A stretch of 27,069 nt of DNA from positions 1 through 27,069 of the forward strand of contig DXYS01000074.1 of the NCBI GenBank assembly GCA_019415705.1, read 5' to 3'. The stretch comes from Bacteroidales bacterium (GTDB lineage: Bacteria > Bacteroidota > Bacteroidia > Bacteroidales > Muribaculaceae). The position numbers were made by a program, and so were the translations under genes. The notes under the pieces are model-generated. The model made no database searches. It saw only the letters and a program-made list of their open reading frames with translations, and was not told the origin of the DNA. Positions 16,811 through 24,413 of the stretch are shown here, piece after piece (position 1 is the first letter of the stretch; the number at the start of each line of letters is the position of its first letter).

Positions 16811-16824
16811 TTAGCTGACTGATT

Positions 16825-18063
16825 ATGAAAAAGTTATTTGATAAAATAAACAGTTGGTTCTACGATGTAGGCCGCGTCTTCAGAAACGAATGGCGTCTTG
16901 TGCTCAAAGATTTCGGCGTCATGCTTTTCTTCTTTGCGCTACCACTGTTCTACCCCATCACCTATACTCTCATATACAATCCGGAGGTTGTGACCGATGT
17001 CCCGGTGACAATCGTCGACAATGACCGCTCGGCCGAGTCGCGCAAGTTTGTCAGAGACTGCTCGGCAGCTCCGGCCATCAAGGTCGCCGGCTATGCATCG
17101 AATCTGGCCGAGGCGCGTCGTTGGCTCCACTCGGGCGATGTGGCTGCCATCATCGTCGTGCCTCGCGATTACTCCAAAAACATCGCCCGCAACGAGCAGA
17201 CAAACATTGACTTCTACTGCGACATGAGCCTGTTGCTGCGCTACCGCGCCTTATACTCTGCCATGACCGACCTGCAGCTCAAAGAGACAGCCGATATCAC
17301 CCTGCGCCGTGTCGAGGAATCAGGCGCCGCGACAACCGGCATCTCCAAAATGCCCGTCGATCAGCACAACAACTTCCTCGGCGACCCCACTCAGGGCTTC
17401 GCGTCGTTTATCATGCCCGGCATCGTGATACTTATCTTGCAGCAGAGCATGATATTAGGCATAACATTTATAGGGGGCACGTCGCGCGAACGCCGTCGCC
17501 GCAACGGCGGCCTCGACCCGCTGTCGATAAATGACGCGTCGTCATCGGCGACGGTCTGGGGCAAAGCACTGTGCTACTTTGTCATATACATACCCATGAC
17601 GCTGTATGTCACCGAGCTGATACCCGATATGTTCAGCCTGCCACGCTACGGCTCACCGGTGCAATATCTGCCATTCCTTGTGCCCATGCTGCTTGCCACG
17701 GCGTTTTTGGGGCAGGCGCTGATATATTTTATCAAAGAGCGCGAGACACCTTTTATCATAATCGTTTTCACATCGGTATTGTTCCTGTTCCTGTCAGGTC
17801 TGACATGGCCGCGCTATGCCATGAATGATTTCTGGACATGGGCGAGCAACCTCGTGCCGGCCACTTGGGGCATTGAAGGTTTCATACGCATCAACTCCAA
17901 CGGCGCCACGCTCGCCGAGTCGGCGCGCCCGTTCATCGCCATGTGGATACAGACCGTCGTCTATTTCGTGGCCGCCGTCGCAGTAATGGCTTACATTAAA
18001 AAATCGTCTAAAGCAGCTAATTTAGCTAATTTAGCTAAAACAGCTAATTTAAAAGAAGATTAG
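16825..18063 (+). CDS. ABC-2 type transporter permease (second)
   Basis: This 412-residue partner has the same layout as the first permease. An N-terminal helix (about 31-53, VMLFFFALPLFYPITYTLIYN) precedes a periplasmic domain with IVDNDRSAESRKFVRDC, and five or six C-terminal helices follow. The HNNFLGDPTQGFASFIMPG stretch before the second helix is typical of the family. The C-terminal tail is unusual: four 9-base repeats encode a run of Ala-Asn-Leu triplets just before the stop (residues 398-409). No ATPase is fused or adjacent. The gpmA gene begins three bases after the stop. Confidence 0.88.
   Translation: MKKLFDKINSWFYDVGRVFRNEWRLVLKDFGVMLFFFALPLFYPITYTLIYNPEVVTDVPVTIVDNDRSAESRKFVRDCSAAPAIKVAGYASNLAEARRWLHSGDVAAIIVVPRDYSKNIARNEQTNIDFYCDMSLLLRYRALYSAMTDLQLKETADITLRRVEESGAATTGISKMPVDQHNNFLGDPTQGFASFIMPGIVILILQQSMILGITFIGGTSRERRRRNGGLDPLSINDASSSATVWGKALCYFVIYIPMTLYVTELIPDMFSLPRYGSPVQYLPFLVPMLLATAFLGQALIYFIKERETPFIIIVFTSVLFLFLSGLTWPRYAMNDFWTWASNLVPATWGIEGFIRINSNGATLAESARPFIAMWIQTVVYFVAAVAVMAYIKKSSKAANLANLAKTANLKED
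18016..18051 (+). repeat. Four tandem 9-bp units at the end of the permease gene
   Basis: GCTAATTTA occurs at 18016, 18025 and 18043, with a variant GCTAAAACA at 18034. The units are in frame and encode Ala-Asn-Leu (Ala-Lys-Thr for the variant). Gain or loss of a unit would change protein length without shifting the frame. Confidence 0.9.
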
Positions 18064-18066
18064 TCT

Positions 18067-18753
18067 ATGCCCCGCCTCATTCTCCTCAGACACGGTCAGA
18101 GCCAATGGAATCTCGAAAACCGTTTTACGGGGTGGACTGACGTTGACCTCAGCGACCGCGGACGCGACGAAGCGCGCGAAGCCGCGCGCCGCCTTGCAGC
18201 CGCCGGCGTAGTGCCCCGTTATTGTTTCACGTCCTATCTGCGACGTGCGGTGCACACCCTCGACATTGTCCTCGACTCTCTCGACCTTGTCTGGCTGCCA
18301 GTCGTCAAAGACTGGCATCTCAACGAGCGTCATTACGGCGCCCTGCAGGGACTCAACAAAGATGATACCGCTAAAAAATACGGTGACGAACAAGTCCATA
18401 TCTGGCGTCGAAGTTTTGACGTCGAGCCGCCGGCGCTGACACGTGACGACACGCGCTGGCCCGGACACGACCCGCGCTACACCACTCTGTCTGACGAAGA
18501 ACTGCCGCTGACCGAATCGCTCAAGACGACTATCGGACGCGTATATCCGGCATGGACCGAGCTTATCGCGCCGGCTCTCAGACTATATGATACAGTCATC
18601 GTGGCCGCTCACGGCAACAGTCTGCGCGCATTGGCGAAAATGCTGCTGCATATATCTGACAGCGATATCACGGTCCTCGAGATTCCGACCGGTTCGCCAT
18701 GGCTGTTTGAACTCGACGAGCATCTCGACGTAACCTCCAACCGTTATCTCTGA
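18067..18753 (+). CDS. gpmA: 2,3-bisphosphoglycerate-dependent phosphoglycerate mutase
   Basis: GpmA interconverts 3- and 2-phosphoglycerate in glycolysis. The 228-residue protein has the phosphohistidine motif LRHGQSQWN (Arg8, His9), FTGWTDVDLS, Arg60, the acid Glu87 in NERHYGALQGLNK, and the second histidine His182 in AAHGNSLRAL. All catalytic residues are present. It ends at SNRYL, so the flexible C-terminal tail of about 20 residues seen in Bacteroides and E. coli enzymes (about 248 residues) is missing. Short enzymes such as the one of Schizosaccharomyces pombe also lack this tail and are active. It starts three bases after the permease stop codon and probably shares its transcript. That link has no obvious functional logic. 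Confidence 0.93.
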   Translation: MPRLILLRHGQSQWNLENRFTGWTDVDLSDRGRDEAREAARRLAAAGVVPRYCFTSYLRRAVHTLDIVLDSLDLVWLPVVKDWHLNERHYGALQGLNKDDTAKKYGDEQVHIWRRSFDVEPPALTRDDTRWPGHDPRYTTLSDEELPLTESLKTTIGRVYPAWTELIAPALRLYDTVIVAAHGNSLRALAKMLLHISDSDITVLEIPTGSPWLFELDEHLDVTSNRYL

Positions 18754-18770
18754 TCGGGTCTAAGTTTCGT

Positions 18771-18801
18771 TTGCGCTTTTTGCAATAAAGTTATATTTTT
18801 G
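18771..18801 (+). promoter_or_regulatory. Promoter of the M48 peptidase gene
   Basis: TTG at 18771-18773, a 20-base spacer and TATTTTTG at 18794-18801 match the Bacteroidota consensus. The ATG follows 28 bases after the -7 element. Confidence 0.75.
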
Positions 18802-18829
18802 CAGCACAAACCCGAAAATCATAATCCCG

Positions 18830-19633
18830 ATGAAAAAATCTATCATAGCACTCGCAGTCATAGCCGCAGCCGTGTGTTCGCCTATGACATCATCAGCCCA
18901 GTTTAATGTCGGACGTCTCGCAAAAGGCGCCGCTAAAGCCGTAAAAGCCTTGACGCTCACTGACGAGCAAATGGCCGAATATGTCAAAGAGTCTGTCGAC
19001 TGGATGGATAAGAACAATCCGGTCGCCGCCGCAGACGACCCATATGACATCCGTCTGCGCAAACTGACCGAAGGCATTACCGACGCCGACGGCATACCTT
19101 TGAATTTCAAAGTCTACAAGGTCGTCGACGTAAACGCATTCGCATGTCCCGACGGCAGCGTCAGAGTGTTCTCATCGCTGATGGACATCATGTCTGACGA
19201 CGAGCTTCTCGGCATCATCGGCCACGAAATCGGCCATGTCATCCTGCGCCACTCCAAGAACGGCTTTAAGGAAGAACTGCTCACCGGCGCGTTAAAAGAC
19301 GCCGTAGCCTCTACCGGCAACCGTGCGGCCGCCCTCACCGACAGCCAGCTCGGCACCCTCGGCTCGGCGCTCATCGGCGCAAAATACTCTCAGAAACAAG
19401 AGCGCGAAGCTGACAACTGCGGCTATGATTTCCTTGTGGCCAAAGGCAAAAACCCGTGGGGCATGGTCATGTCATTTGAGAAATTTCTCAACATGGAGCA
19501 GCAGTCAAACCAGAAAACTTCTTATGTCCAGCGCATGTTCTCATCGCATCCCGAGACCGAGTCACGCATCAAAGCCATGACCGAGCGCTGTCAGAAAGAC
19601 GGATTTACACGTCCGGCTGCCGAAAGCAAATAA
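18830..19633 (+). CDS. M48 family metallopeptidase
   Basis: The 267-residue zinc protease is secreted: the signal peptide (1-23, ending SSA before QFNV) suggests a soluble periplasmic protein. The Cys at residue 16 is not in a good lipobox. The zinc motif is HEIGH (His132, Glu133, His136), and the third ligand is likely Glu193 in QEREADNCG. A region of about 80 residues precedes the peptidase domain. It resembles the periplasmic LoiP/YggG-like proteases, which take part in envelope quality control. It is a single gene with its own promoter, and the following gltD-like gene also has a separate promoter. Confidence 0.9.
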   Translation: MKKSIIALAVIAAAVCSPMTSSAQFNVGRLAKGAAKAVKALTLTDEQMAEYVKESVDWMDKNNPVAAADDPYDIRLRKLTEGITDADGIPLNFKVYKVVDVNAFACPDGSVRVFSSLMDIMSDDELLGIIGHEIGHVILRHSKNGFKEELLTGALKDAVASTGNRAAALTDSQLGTLGSALIGAKYSQKQEREADNCGYDFLVAKGKNPWGMVMSFEKFLNMEQQSNQKTSYVQRMFSSHPETESRIKAMTERCQKDGFTRPAAESK

Positions 19634-19680
19634 AATACCGGCCCGCGCGAACGGCTATACTTGTTTTTGTCAATATTTCG

Positions 19681-19712
19681 TCCTATAAGTCATCATAGGA
19701 TAACTACTTTTG
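19681..19712 (+). promoter_or_regulatory. -7 element and overlapping inverted repeat before the gltD-like gene
   Basis: TACTTTTG at 19705-19712 matches TAnnTTTG and lies 25 bases before the ATG. Just upstream, TCCTAT (19681-19686) and ATAGGA (19695-19700) form an inverted repeat with an 8-base spacer, in the region between the expected -33 and -7 elements. It could be an operator. A clear -33 element is not seen. Confidence 0.5.
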
Positions 19713-19737
19713 TGCACTTAACAAGCAAAACATAGAA

Positions 19738-21087
19738 ATGGACGATAACAAACTCTCCTCACAAGAACTCAAGAACGACAGCTCTGAAGGCTACACCATG
19801 CTTGAGGCCATCAACGAGGCCAAACGCTGCCTTAACTGTAAAGTGCCGCAATGCAAGAAGGGCTGTCCCATAAGCAACGATATCCCCGACTGGATTCACG
19901 AGCTGTCGATGGGCAATATCGGTAACGCCATGGCCATCATCAACGCCAAGAGCAACCTGCCGGCTGTCTGCGGCCGTGTGTGCGCTCACGAACGCCAGTG
20001 TGAGGGCAACTGCATACTTAACAAAAAAGGAGCTCACATCAACATCGGGCGCCTCGAGCGTTTTGTCGCCGATTTTGACAGCGAGATGGGCCTGATAGGC
20101 GAGAACATCGTGCGCAAAGACCGCGGCCATGTCGCCGTAATCGGCTCGGGTCCCGCCGGACTGACCATCGCGGGCGCATTGGCGCGTCAGGGATTCACAG
20201 TCGAGATTTTCGAGATGGAAAACGAGCCGGGAGGCGTGCTTATGTACGGCATCCCCGAGTATCGTCTTTCGAAAGAAGTCGTGCGTCATGAAATCAAAAA
20301 AATCGAGTTGCTCGGAGCTGTGTTCCACTGCAATGTCACTGTCGGCCGCGACCTGACTGTCGACGATATATTCGCACGCGGATTCGACGCCATCTTCATG
20401 GGCACGGGCACGGGCAAGCCCAAATGGCTTGACATCCCCGGCTCGCGGCTTGAGGGCGTGCGTCAGGCCATCTACTTCCTGCGCCGCGTGAGCCTGTATA
20501 ATTCGGGCTATATCAACCGCAACGAGGTGCCGGTCAAAGAAGGACACCGCGTCTATGTCATCGGCTGCGGAAACACAGCGATGGACGCCGCCCGCACAGC
20601 CGTGCGTCTCGGCGCATCGCATGTCGAGGTGGTCTACCACCGCACTATCAACGAGATGAGCGCTCTGCGAGCCGAGTATGACGACGCCGTGGCCGAGGGC
20701 GTAAAATTCCGCTGGAAATCAAGCATCGTCGAAATCCATGATCAAAACGGCGAACTTAACGAAATCGTAATCGAAGACGAGGACGGACGCCACACACTGC
20801 CGGCCGACCGTGTGATTATGGCCGTGGGCAGCATGCCCGCAAGCCGTATAGTCTCGACTACCGAAGGCATAGAGGTCGACGAGCGCGGATATGTCATCAC
20901 ACGTGAAAATCCTTACGGCATGACTACTCGCAAAGGCGTGTTCGCCGGCGGCGATGTCACAAACCGTCCGGCCACTGTCGTGCACGCCATGCAGGACGCA
21001 CAGCGTGTAGCCGAAGGTATCATACGCTATGTCGACGCAGTCAAACTCTTCGAAAGCATCGACACCCCGGCACAAAAGGCCGATTAA
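19738..21087 (+). CDS. gltD: GltD-like NADPH-dependent flavoprotein oxidoreductase
   Basis: The 449-residue protein belongs to the glutamate synthase small-subunit family, which passes electrons from NADPH through FAD to iron-sulfur clusters. The N-terminus has two cysteine groups for 4Fe-4S clusters (Cys31, 34, 39, 43 and Cys78, 82, 88, 92). The FAD site is VAVIGSGPAGLTIAGALA (about 133-150). The NAD(P)H site is VYVIGCGNTAMDAA (about 272-285). The family C-terminus GVFAGGDVTNRPATVVHAMQ is present. No large subunit gltB and no NfnA/SudB-like partner lies next to it, so it could serve a distant GltB, be part of an NfnAB-like complex, or work with another acceptor. Its stop codon overlaps that of the convergent msrAB gene. 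Confidence 0.85.
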   Translation: MDDNKLSSQELKNDSSEGYTMLEAINEAKRCLNCKVPQCKKGCPISNDIPDWIHELSMGNIGNAMAIINAKSNLPAVCGRVCAHERQCEGNCILNKKGAHINIGRLERFVADFDSEMGLIGENIVRKDRGHVAVIGSGPAGLTIAGALARQGFTVEIFEMENEPGGVLMYGIPEYRLSKEVVRHEIKKIELLGAVFHCNVTVGRDLTVDDIFARGFDAIFMGTGTGKPKWLDIPGSRLEGVRQAIYFLRRVSLYNSGYINRNEVPVKEGHRVYVIGCGNTAMDAARTAVRLGASHVEVVYHRTINEMSALRAEYDDAVAEGVKFRWKSSIVEIHDQNGELNEIVIEDEDGRHTLPADRVIMAVGSMPASRIVSTTEGIEVDERGYVITRENPYGMTTRKGVFAGGDVTNRPATVVHAMQDAQRVAEGIIRYVDAVKLFESIDTPAQKAD

Positions 21088-22082
21088 CGGAGCTCGTGTC
21101 TCCGGTGTGAAGCTATTACCGCAGGGATATATGCCGCATAACCTTCCTCAGCCATATCGCGCAGCGGGATGAAACGCAGCGCGGCACTGTTGATGCAGTA
21201 TCGGCGTCCGCCGAAGTCTGACGGTCCGTCATCAAAGACATGCCCCAGATGGGAGCGTCCGCTGCGTGAACGCACCTCCACACGCTCCATGCCGTGGCTG
21301 TAGTCATCGACCTCGGCTATGGCCGACGGATCAACAGGCCGGGTAAACGACGGCCAGCCGCAACCGGCGTCAAACTTGTCACCCGACGCAAAAAGCGGCT
21401 CGCCCGAGGCGATGTCAACGTATATGCCGGGGGTGAAGTTGTCATAATAGGCATTTGCAAAAGGCTGCTCTGTGGCTCCGCGACGTGTCACATCATACTG
21501 CAGCGGGGTAAGCACCTCGCGCAAGCGTGCGTCGTCAGGCGCCACAAACACACGGGAAATATTGCGTCCCGGGGTAATCTTCCTGACCACATCGATGAGT
21601 TCAGGCTCTATATGGCAGTAGCCGTCAGGCTTGAAGACGAGATAATCCTGATGAAAACTCTCGGCCTCATAAAAGTTTTCGAGCGGCATCACCTGCACTG
21701 CTATATTATTGCCATAGGCACCCGAGACACGGCCGATGAAATCCTCTATGACGGGACGGTCTGACGGGTCTGTGTAATATATGCCGCTGCGGTACTGTGC
21801 GCCGAAATCATTTCCCTGCCTGTTTACCGAGGTAGGATCTATCGAGGCCAGAAACAAATCAAGCAGACGCGGCAGACTCAGCACCGACGCGTCATAGAGA
21901 GTCTCGACAGCCTCGGCCGCCCCTGTGTCGCCGCGACATACATCCTCATATGTCGGGTCAGGCACTTGCGAGTTGGCATATCCGACCCGTGTGGCCATTA
22001 CGCCCGGGATGTTTGACAGAAAATGTTGCGTGCCCCAGAAACATCCGCCGGCGAGATAAATAGTGTGAAGTTTCGGATCCAT
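21084..22082 (-). CDS. msrAB: Bifunctional methionine sulfoxide reductase A/B
   Basis: The 332-residue fusion repairs oxidised methionine. The MsrA half (1-165, for the S-sulfoxide) has the catalytic Cys14 in GGCFWG and a recycling Cys156 in DGYCHIEP. The MsrB half (about 190-325, for the R-sulfoxide) has the catalytic Cys296 in RYCINSAALRF and the resolving Cys241 in GCGWPSF. The zinc-binding CxxC pairs of many MsrB proteins are absent (IASGEPLF in place of the first pair), as in other fused enzymes. There is no signal peptide, so it should be cytoplasmic. It converges on the gltD-like gene with a 4-base overlap (TTAA at 21084-21087). Confidence 0.96.
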   Translation of the reverse strand: MDPKLHTIYLAGGCFWGTQHFLSNIPGVMATRVGYANSQVPDPTYEDVCRGDTGAAEAVETLYDASVLSLPRLLDLFLASIDPTSVNRQGNDFGAQYRSGIYYTDPSDRPVIEDFIGRVSGAYGNNIAVQVMPLENFYEAESFHQDYLVFKPDGYCHIEPELIDVVRKITPGRNISRVFVAPDDARLREVLTPLQYDVTRRGATEQPFANAYYDNFTPGIYVDIASGEPLFASGDKFDAGCGWPSFTRPVDPSAIAEVDDYSHGMERVEVRSRSGRSHLGHVFDDGPSDFGGRRYCINSAALRFIPLRDMAEEGYAAYIPAVIASHRRHELR

Positions 22083-22085
22083 ATC

Positions 22086-22128
22086 TTGTCTTTGACAATC
22101 GTTTTAATAAGATTTATATCAAAGACAA
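22086..22128. repeat. Perfect 10-bp inverted repeat between msrAB and the recombinase gene
   Basis: TTGTCTTTGA (22086-22095) and TCAAAGACAA (22119-22128) are exact reverse complements around a 23-base AT-rich spacer. The repeat lies four bases upstream of the msrAB start codon and 23 bases after the recombinase stop codon. It could be a terminator hairpin for the recombinase, an operator for msrAB, or a recombination site. Confidence 0.85.
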
Positions 22129-22151
22129 AACAGCACCGTCGCGTCCAAAGT

Positions 22152-23093
22152 TCAGACCGAACAGATTATGCGTCGGTTTGCCGTGTCGATAACCCGTCGG
22201 TCGATTTCGGCAAGATATATGCCCGTGATGCGCTCGGAGCTGTGGCCGAGGCCTTCGGAAATCACCGACAGCGGCACATTGTTCTGACGGGCGATTGTGG
22301 CCCACGAGTGACGCGCGACATAGGTGGTCAGAGGCAGCGGTGTACGGGCCATTTCTCCAATCACTTTTAGCAGACGGTTGACAGACGTCACCGAGCCCCG
22401 ATACTGGCTGCGCTCGCGCAGTCCGGGGCGTCTTATGATAGGTAAAATAAACGGAGACTGCGGATTTGCATAGCGCCGCGCTATAGCCGCCATCTGTTCC
22501 TCCCAGTTGATGGTGACACGCCGCCCGGTCTTATGACGACGATAGCTCAGCACATTGTCGCGCAAGTCGCTTTTACGCAGAAAAGCCATATCGACAAAAG
22601 CCATGCCGCGTGTGAAGAAACTGAACATAAACAAATCGCGGGCCAGCTGCAGATGTGGCGCTGCGCTCAGGTCAAGACTGTTGATGCGTCTGAGACAATT
22701 GACTGTGAGAGCACGTTTCGGAGTATGGTCGATGCCGGTATATACACGTCTGAAGATGCGTCGACATTCGGAGCCGGTCTCGTCTGCCCAACGATAGTAT
22801 CCGGCTCTCAGCACCCTCATATAGAATGAAATAGTGTTTGCCATAAGTCCGCGTGCATGCAGCCATGACTCATAAGACTCGACAATTGCCGACGTCAGAT
22901 GAGCGGGTCTGATGTCGACACCATGTCTGTAACGGCGGAAACTGTTCATCGCCGCAATATAAGTCTCTGCCGTGCGCTCGTGACCTGTCTGTCTGAGGCC
23001 TGCGGCTAGATAAGACAGATAGTCCATGATTCCCATTTTTGAGATAGCTGACTTGGACCCGACTCTGCCTGTCGGGCAAAATGTTTTTTCCAT
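22152..23093 (-). CDS. Tyrosine-type site-specific recombinase
   Basis: The 313-residue protein (from ATG at 23093) has an N-terminal SAM-like DNA-binding domain (about 15-110) and a C-terminal phage-integrase catalytic domain. Counted from this start, catalytic residues are Arg162 (FFTRGMAFVDM), Lys188 (RRHKTGR), Arg261 (YVARHSWAT), His284 (LGHSSE) and the nucleophile Tyr293 (TGIYL). The first position of the HxxR box is Tyr258, a form common in Bacteroidota DNA invertases of the Mpi/Tsr type. An upstream start at 23210 would add 39 residues inside the glf gene and looks unlikely. These enzymes invert promoters of surface-polysaccharide and outer-membrane genes. It lies 76 bases downstream of glf on the same strand. 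Its target is unknown. Confidence 0.9.
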   Translation of the reverse strand: MEKTFCPTGRVGSKSAISKMGIMDYLSYLAAGLRQTGHERTAETYIAAMNSFRRYRHGVDIRPAHLTSAIVESYESWLHARGLMANTISFYMRVLRAGYYRWADETGSECRRIFRRVYTGIDHTPKRALTVNCLRRINSLDLSAAPHLQLARDLFMFSFFTRGMAFVDMAFLRKSDLRDNVLSYRRHKTGRRVTINWEEQMAAIARRYANPQSPFILPIIRRPGLRERSQYRGSVTSVNRLLKVIGEMARTPLPLTTYVARHSWATIARQNNVPLSVISEGLGHSSERITGIYLAEIDRRVIDTANRRIICSV

Positions 23094-23121
23094 AAGCGAT
23101 AAATGAAGTGTGGGTGATTGT

Positions 23122-23161
23122 TGATTATGAGAGACGGCAACAGCTTCGCCGCTGATAATCA
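23122..23161 (-). terminator. Nested hairpin between glf and the recombinase gene
   Basis: TGATTAT (23122-23128) pairs with ATAATCA (23155-23161), and inside them CGGC (23135-23138) pairs with GCCG (23148-23151). It begins nine bases after the glf stop codon, read on the minus strand. There is no T-run, so it may be a weak terminator or a processing structure. Confidence 0.4.
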
Positions 23162-23169
23162 GCAGACAC

Positions 23170-24312
23170 TCAGCGTGCCGGTGTAAGACGCAGGGCGTCG
23201 TCGAGCGCACGGCCGATTACACGGTCCATGTCATAGTATCGGTATTCGGCAAGGCGTCCGCCGAATGTGACACGCTCTTCAGCACGAGCCAAAAGATTGT
23301 AGCGTTGGAATATAATATTGTTTCGCCTGTCATTGACCGGATAGAACGGCTCACAATCGTCAGACGCGGGGACAGGATACTCTCGTGTTATGACAGTCTG
23401 CTGACTGACAGAGCCACGGGGGGCAAAATGCTTATGTTCGACTATACGCGTCCACCGCGGCTCAGCGTCACAATAATTGACAACCGCCACACCCTGATAA
23501 TCGGCTATGTCGAGCACCTCGTCGACAAACTTCAGAGAGCGATACTCTAAGCGTCCGTAACAATAGTCATAAAAACGGTCTATCGGGCCTGTATAGACCG
23601 TGTGACGTGCAAGGCCGTCGAGGCGGGCGCGGTCATCGAAATAATCACAGTCGCAGCAGAGCTCGGCTCCGGCAAGCAGACGCTCGATAAGAGGATTGTA
23701 GCCGCCCTCAGGCACAAACTGCCAGCGGTCGTTAAAGTAATTGTTGTCAAATGTCAGCCTGACCGGCAGACGGTTTATGATAAACGGCGGCAGCTCGCTG
23801 CACGGACGCCCCCACTGCTTCTCCGTATAATGTCTGACAAAATGTTCATAAACGTCACGCCCGACCATGCACAGGGCCTGTTGCTCAAGATTGGCCGGCT
23901 CGGTCACGCCTGCGGCTGCAAGTTCCGTCCGGGCGTCCTCGCGCTCGCGGTCAAGCCTCGCCGCAGCCTCAGACGGAGTCGTGCAACCCCATAGCTGATA
24001 AAATGTGTTTAGATTGAAAGGCAGATTGTAAAGCCGTCGGCCACTGAGGGCCATCGGAGTGTTTATAAACGGCATGAGCTCGCAATAGCGGCTGACAAAA
24101 TCGACGATACGTCGCTCAGACGTATGGAAGATATGCGGTCCGTAACGATGGACATCGACACCGGCGACCGTCTCGCACCGCAGATTGCCGCCCGGACGGT
24201 CACGACGCTCGACGACAAGACAGCGATAGCCGCGGTCAGTCGCCACACGTGAGAAAACCGAGCCATAGAGCCCGGCGCCGACTATCAGGAAATCATACGG
24301 TCTGTCACACAT
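23170..24312 (-). CDS. glf: UDP-galactopyranose mutase
   Basis: Glf converts UDP-galactopyranose to UDP-galactofuranose, a precursor of galactofuranose in O-antigen and capsule. The 380-residue flavoprotein has the FAD-binding start FLIVGAGLYGSVFSRVA (9-25) and VVERRDRPGGN (33-43). The family stretches GPHIFHTSERRI, YNLPFNLNTFYQLWG and GRDVYEHFVRHYTEKQWG follow, then YTGPIDRFYDYCYGRLEYRS with the tyrosine pair near the flavin. The end has GRLAEYRYYDMD. Length is normal. No glycosyltransferase or other sugar-nucleotide gene is beside it, so it is isolated from its usual cluster. It has a strong promoter of its own and is followed by the recombinase gene. Confidence 0.95.
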   Translation of the reverse strand: MCDRPYDFLIVGAGLYGSVFSRVATDRGYRCLVVERRDRPGGNLRCETVAGVDVHRYGPHIFHTSERRIVDFVSRYCELMPFINTPMALSGRRLYNLPFNLNTFYQLWGCTTPSEAAARLDREREDARTELAAAGVTEPANLEQQALCMVGRDVYEHFVRHYTEKQWGRPCSELPPFIINRLPVRLTFDNNYFNDRWQFVPEGGYNPLIERLLAGAELCCDCDYFDDRARLDGLARHTVYTGPIDRFYDYCYGRLEYRSLKFVDEVLDIADYQGVAVVNYCDAEPRWTRIVEHKHFAPRGSVSQQTVITREYPVPASDDCEPFYPVNDRRNNIIFQRYNLLARAEERVTFGGRLAEYRYYDMDRVIGRALDDALRLTPAR

Positions 24313-24336
24313 TGACTGTCTTTGCTTTGTCAGTTA

Positions 24337-24368
24337 CAAAGATAATATTATTTTTAAAAAACAACAAA
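24337..24368 (-). promoter_or_regulatory. Promoter of glf
   Basis: On the minus strand TTTG (24365-24368), a 20-base spacer and TATCTTTG (24337-24344) match the Bacteroidota consensus fully. The -7 element is 24 bases before the glf ATG. Confidence 0.75.
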
Positions 24369-24405
24369 AAGCGTCTGCCGATAGCGTTTTTAAAAAAATT
24401 TGCTT

Positions 24406-24413
24406 TATCTTTG
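24406..24413 (+). promoter_or_regulatory. -7 element of the psd-pssA promoter
   Basis: TATCTTTG matches TAnnTTTG, 32 bases before the psd ATG. The -33 region is a T-run without a clean TTG. With the flanking base on each side, this element and the glf -7 element form a 10-bp inverted repeat (ACAAAGATAA at 24336-24345, TTATCTTTGT at 24405-24414). Confidence 0.6.

Noticed and set aside
19759..20640. A 293-codon open frame antisense to the gltD-like gene
   Set aside because: It lies wholly inside a well-supported gene, has no recognisable motif or promoter, and fits the pattern of GC-rich shadow frames.
23094..23210. A longer recombinase starting inside glf
   Set aside because: The extra 39 residues do not resemble the family, and the ATG at 23093 gives a normal length.
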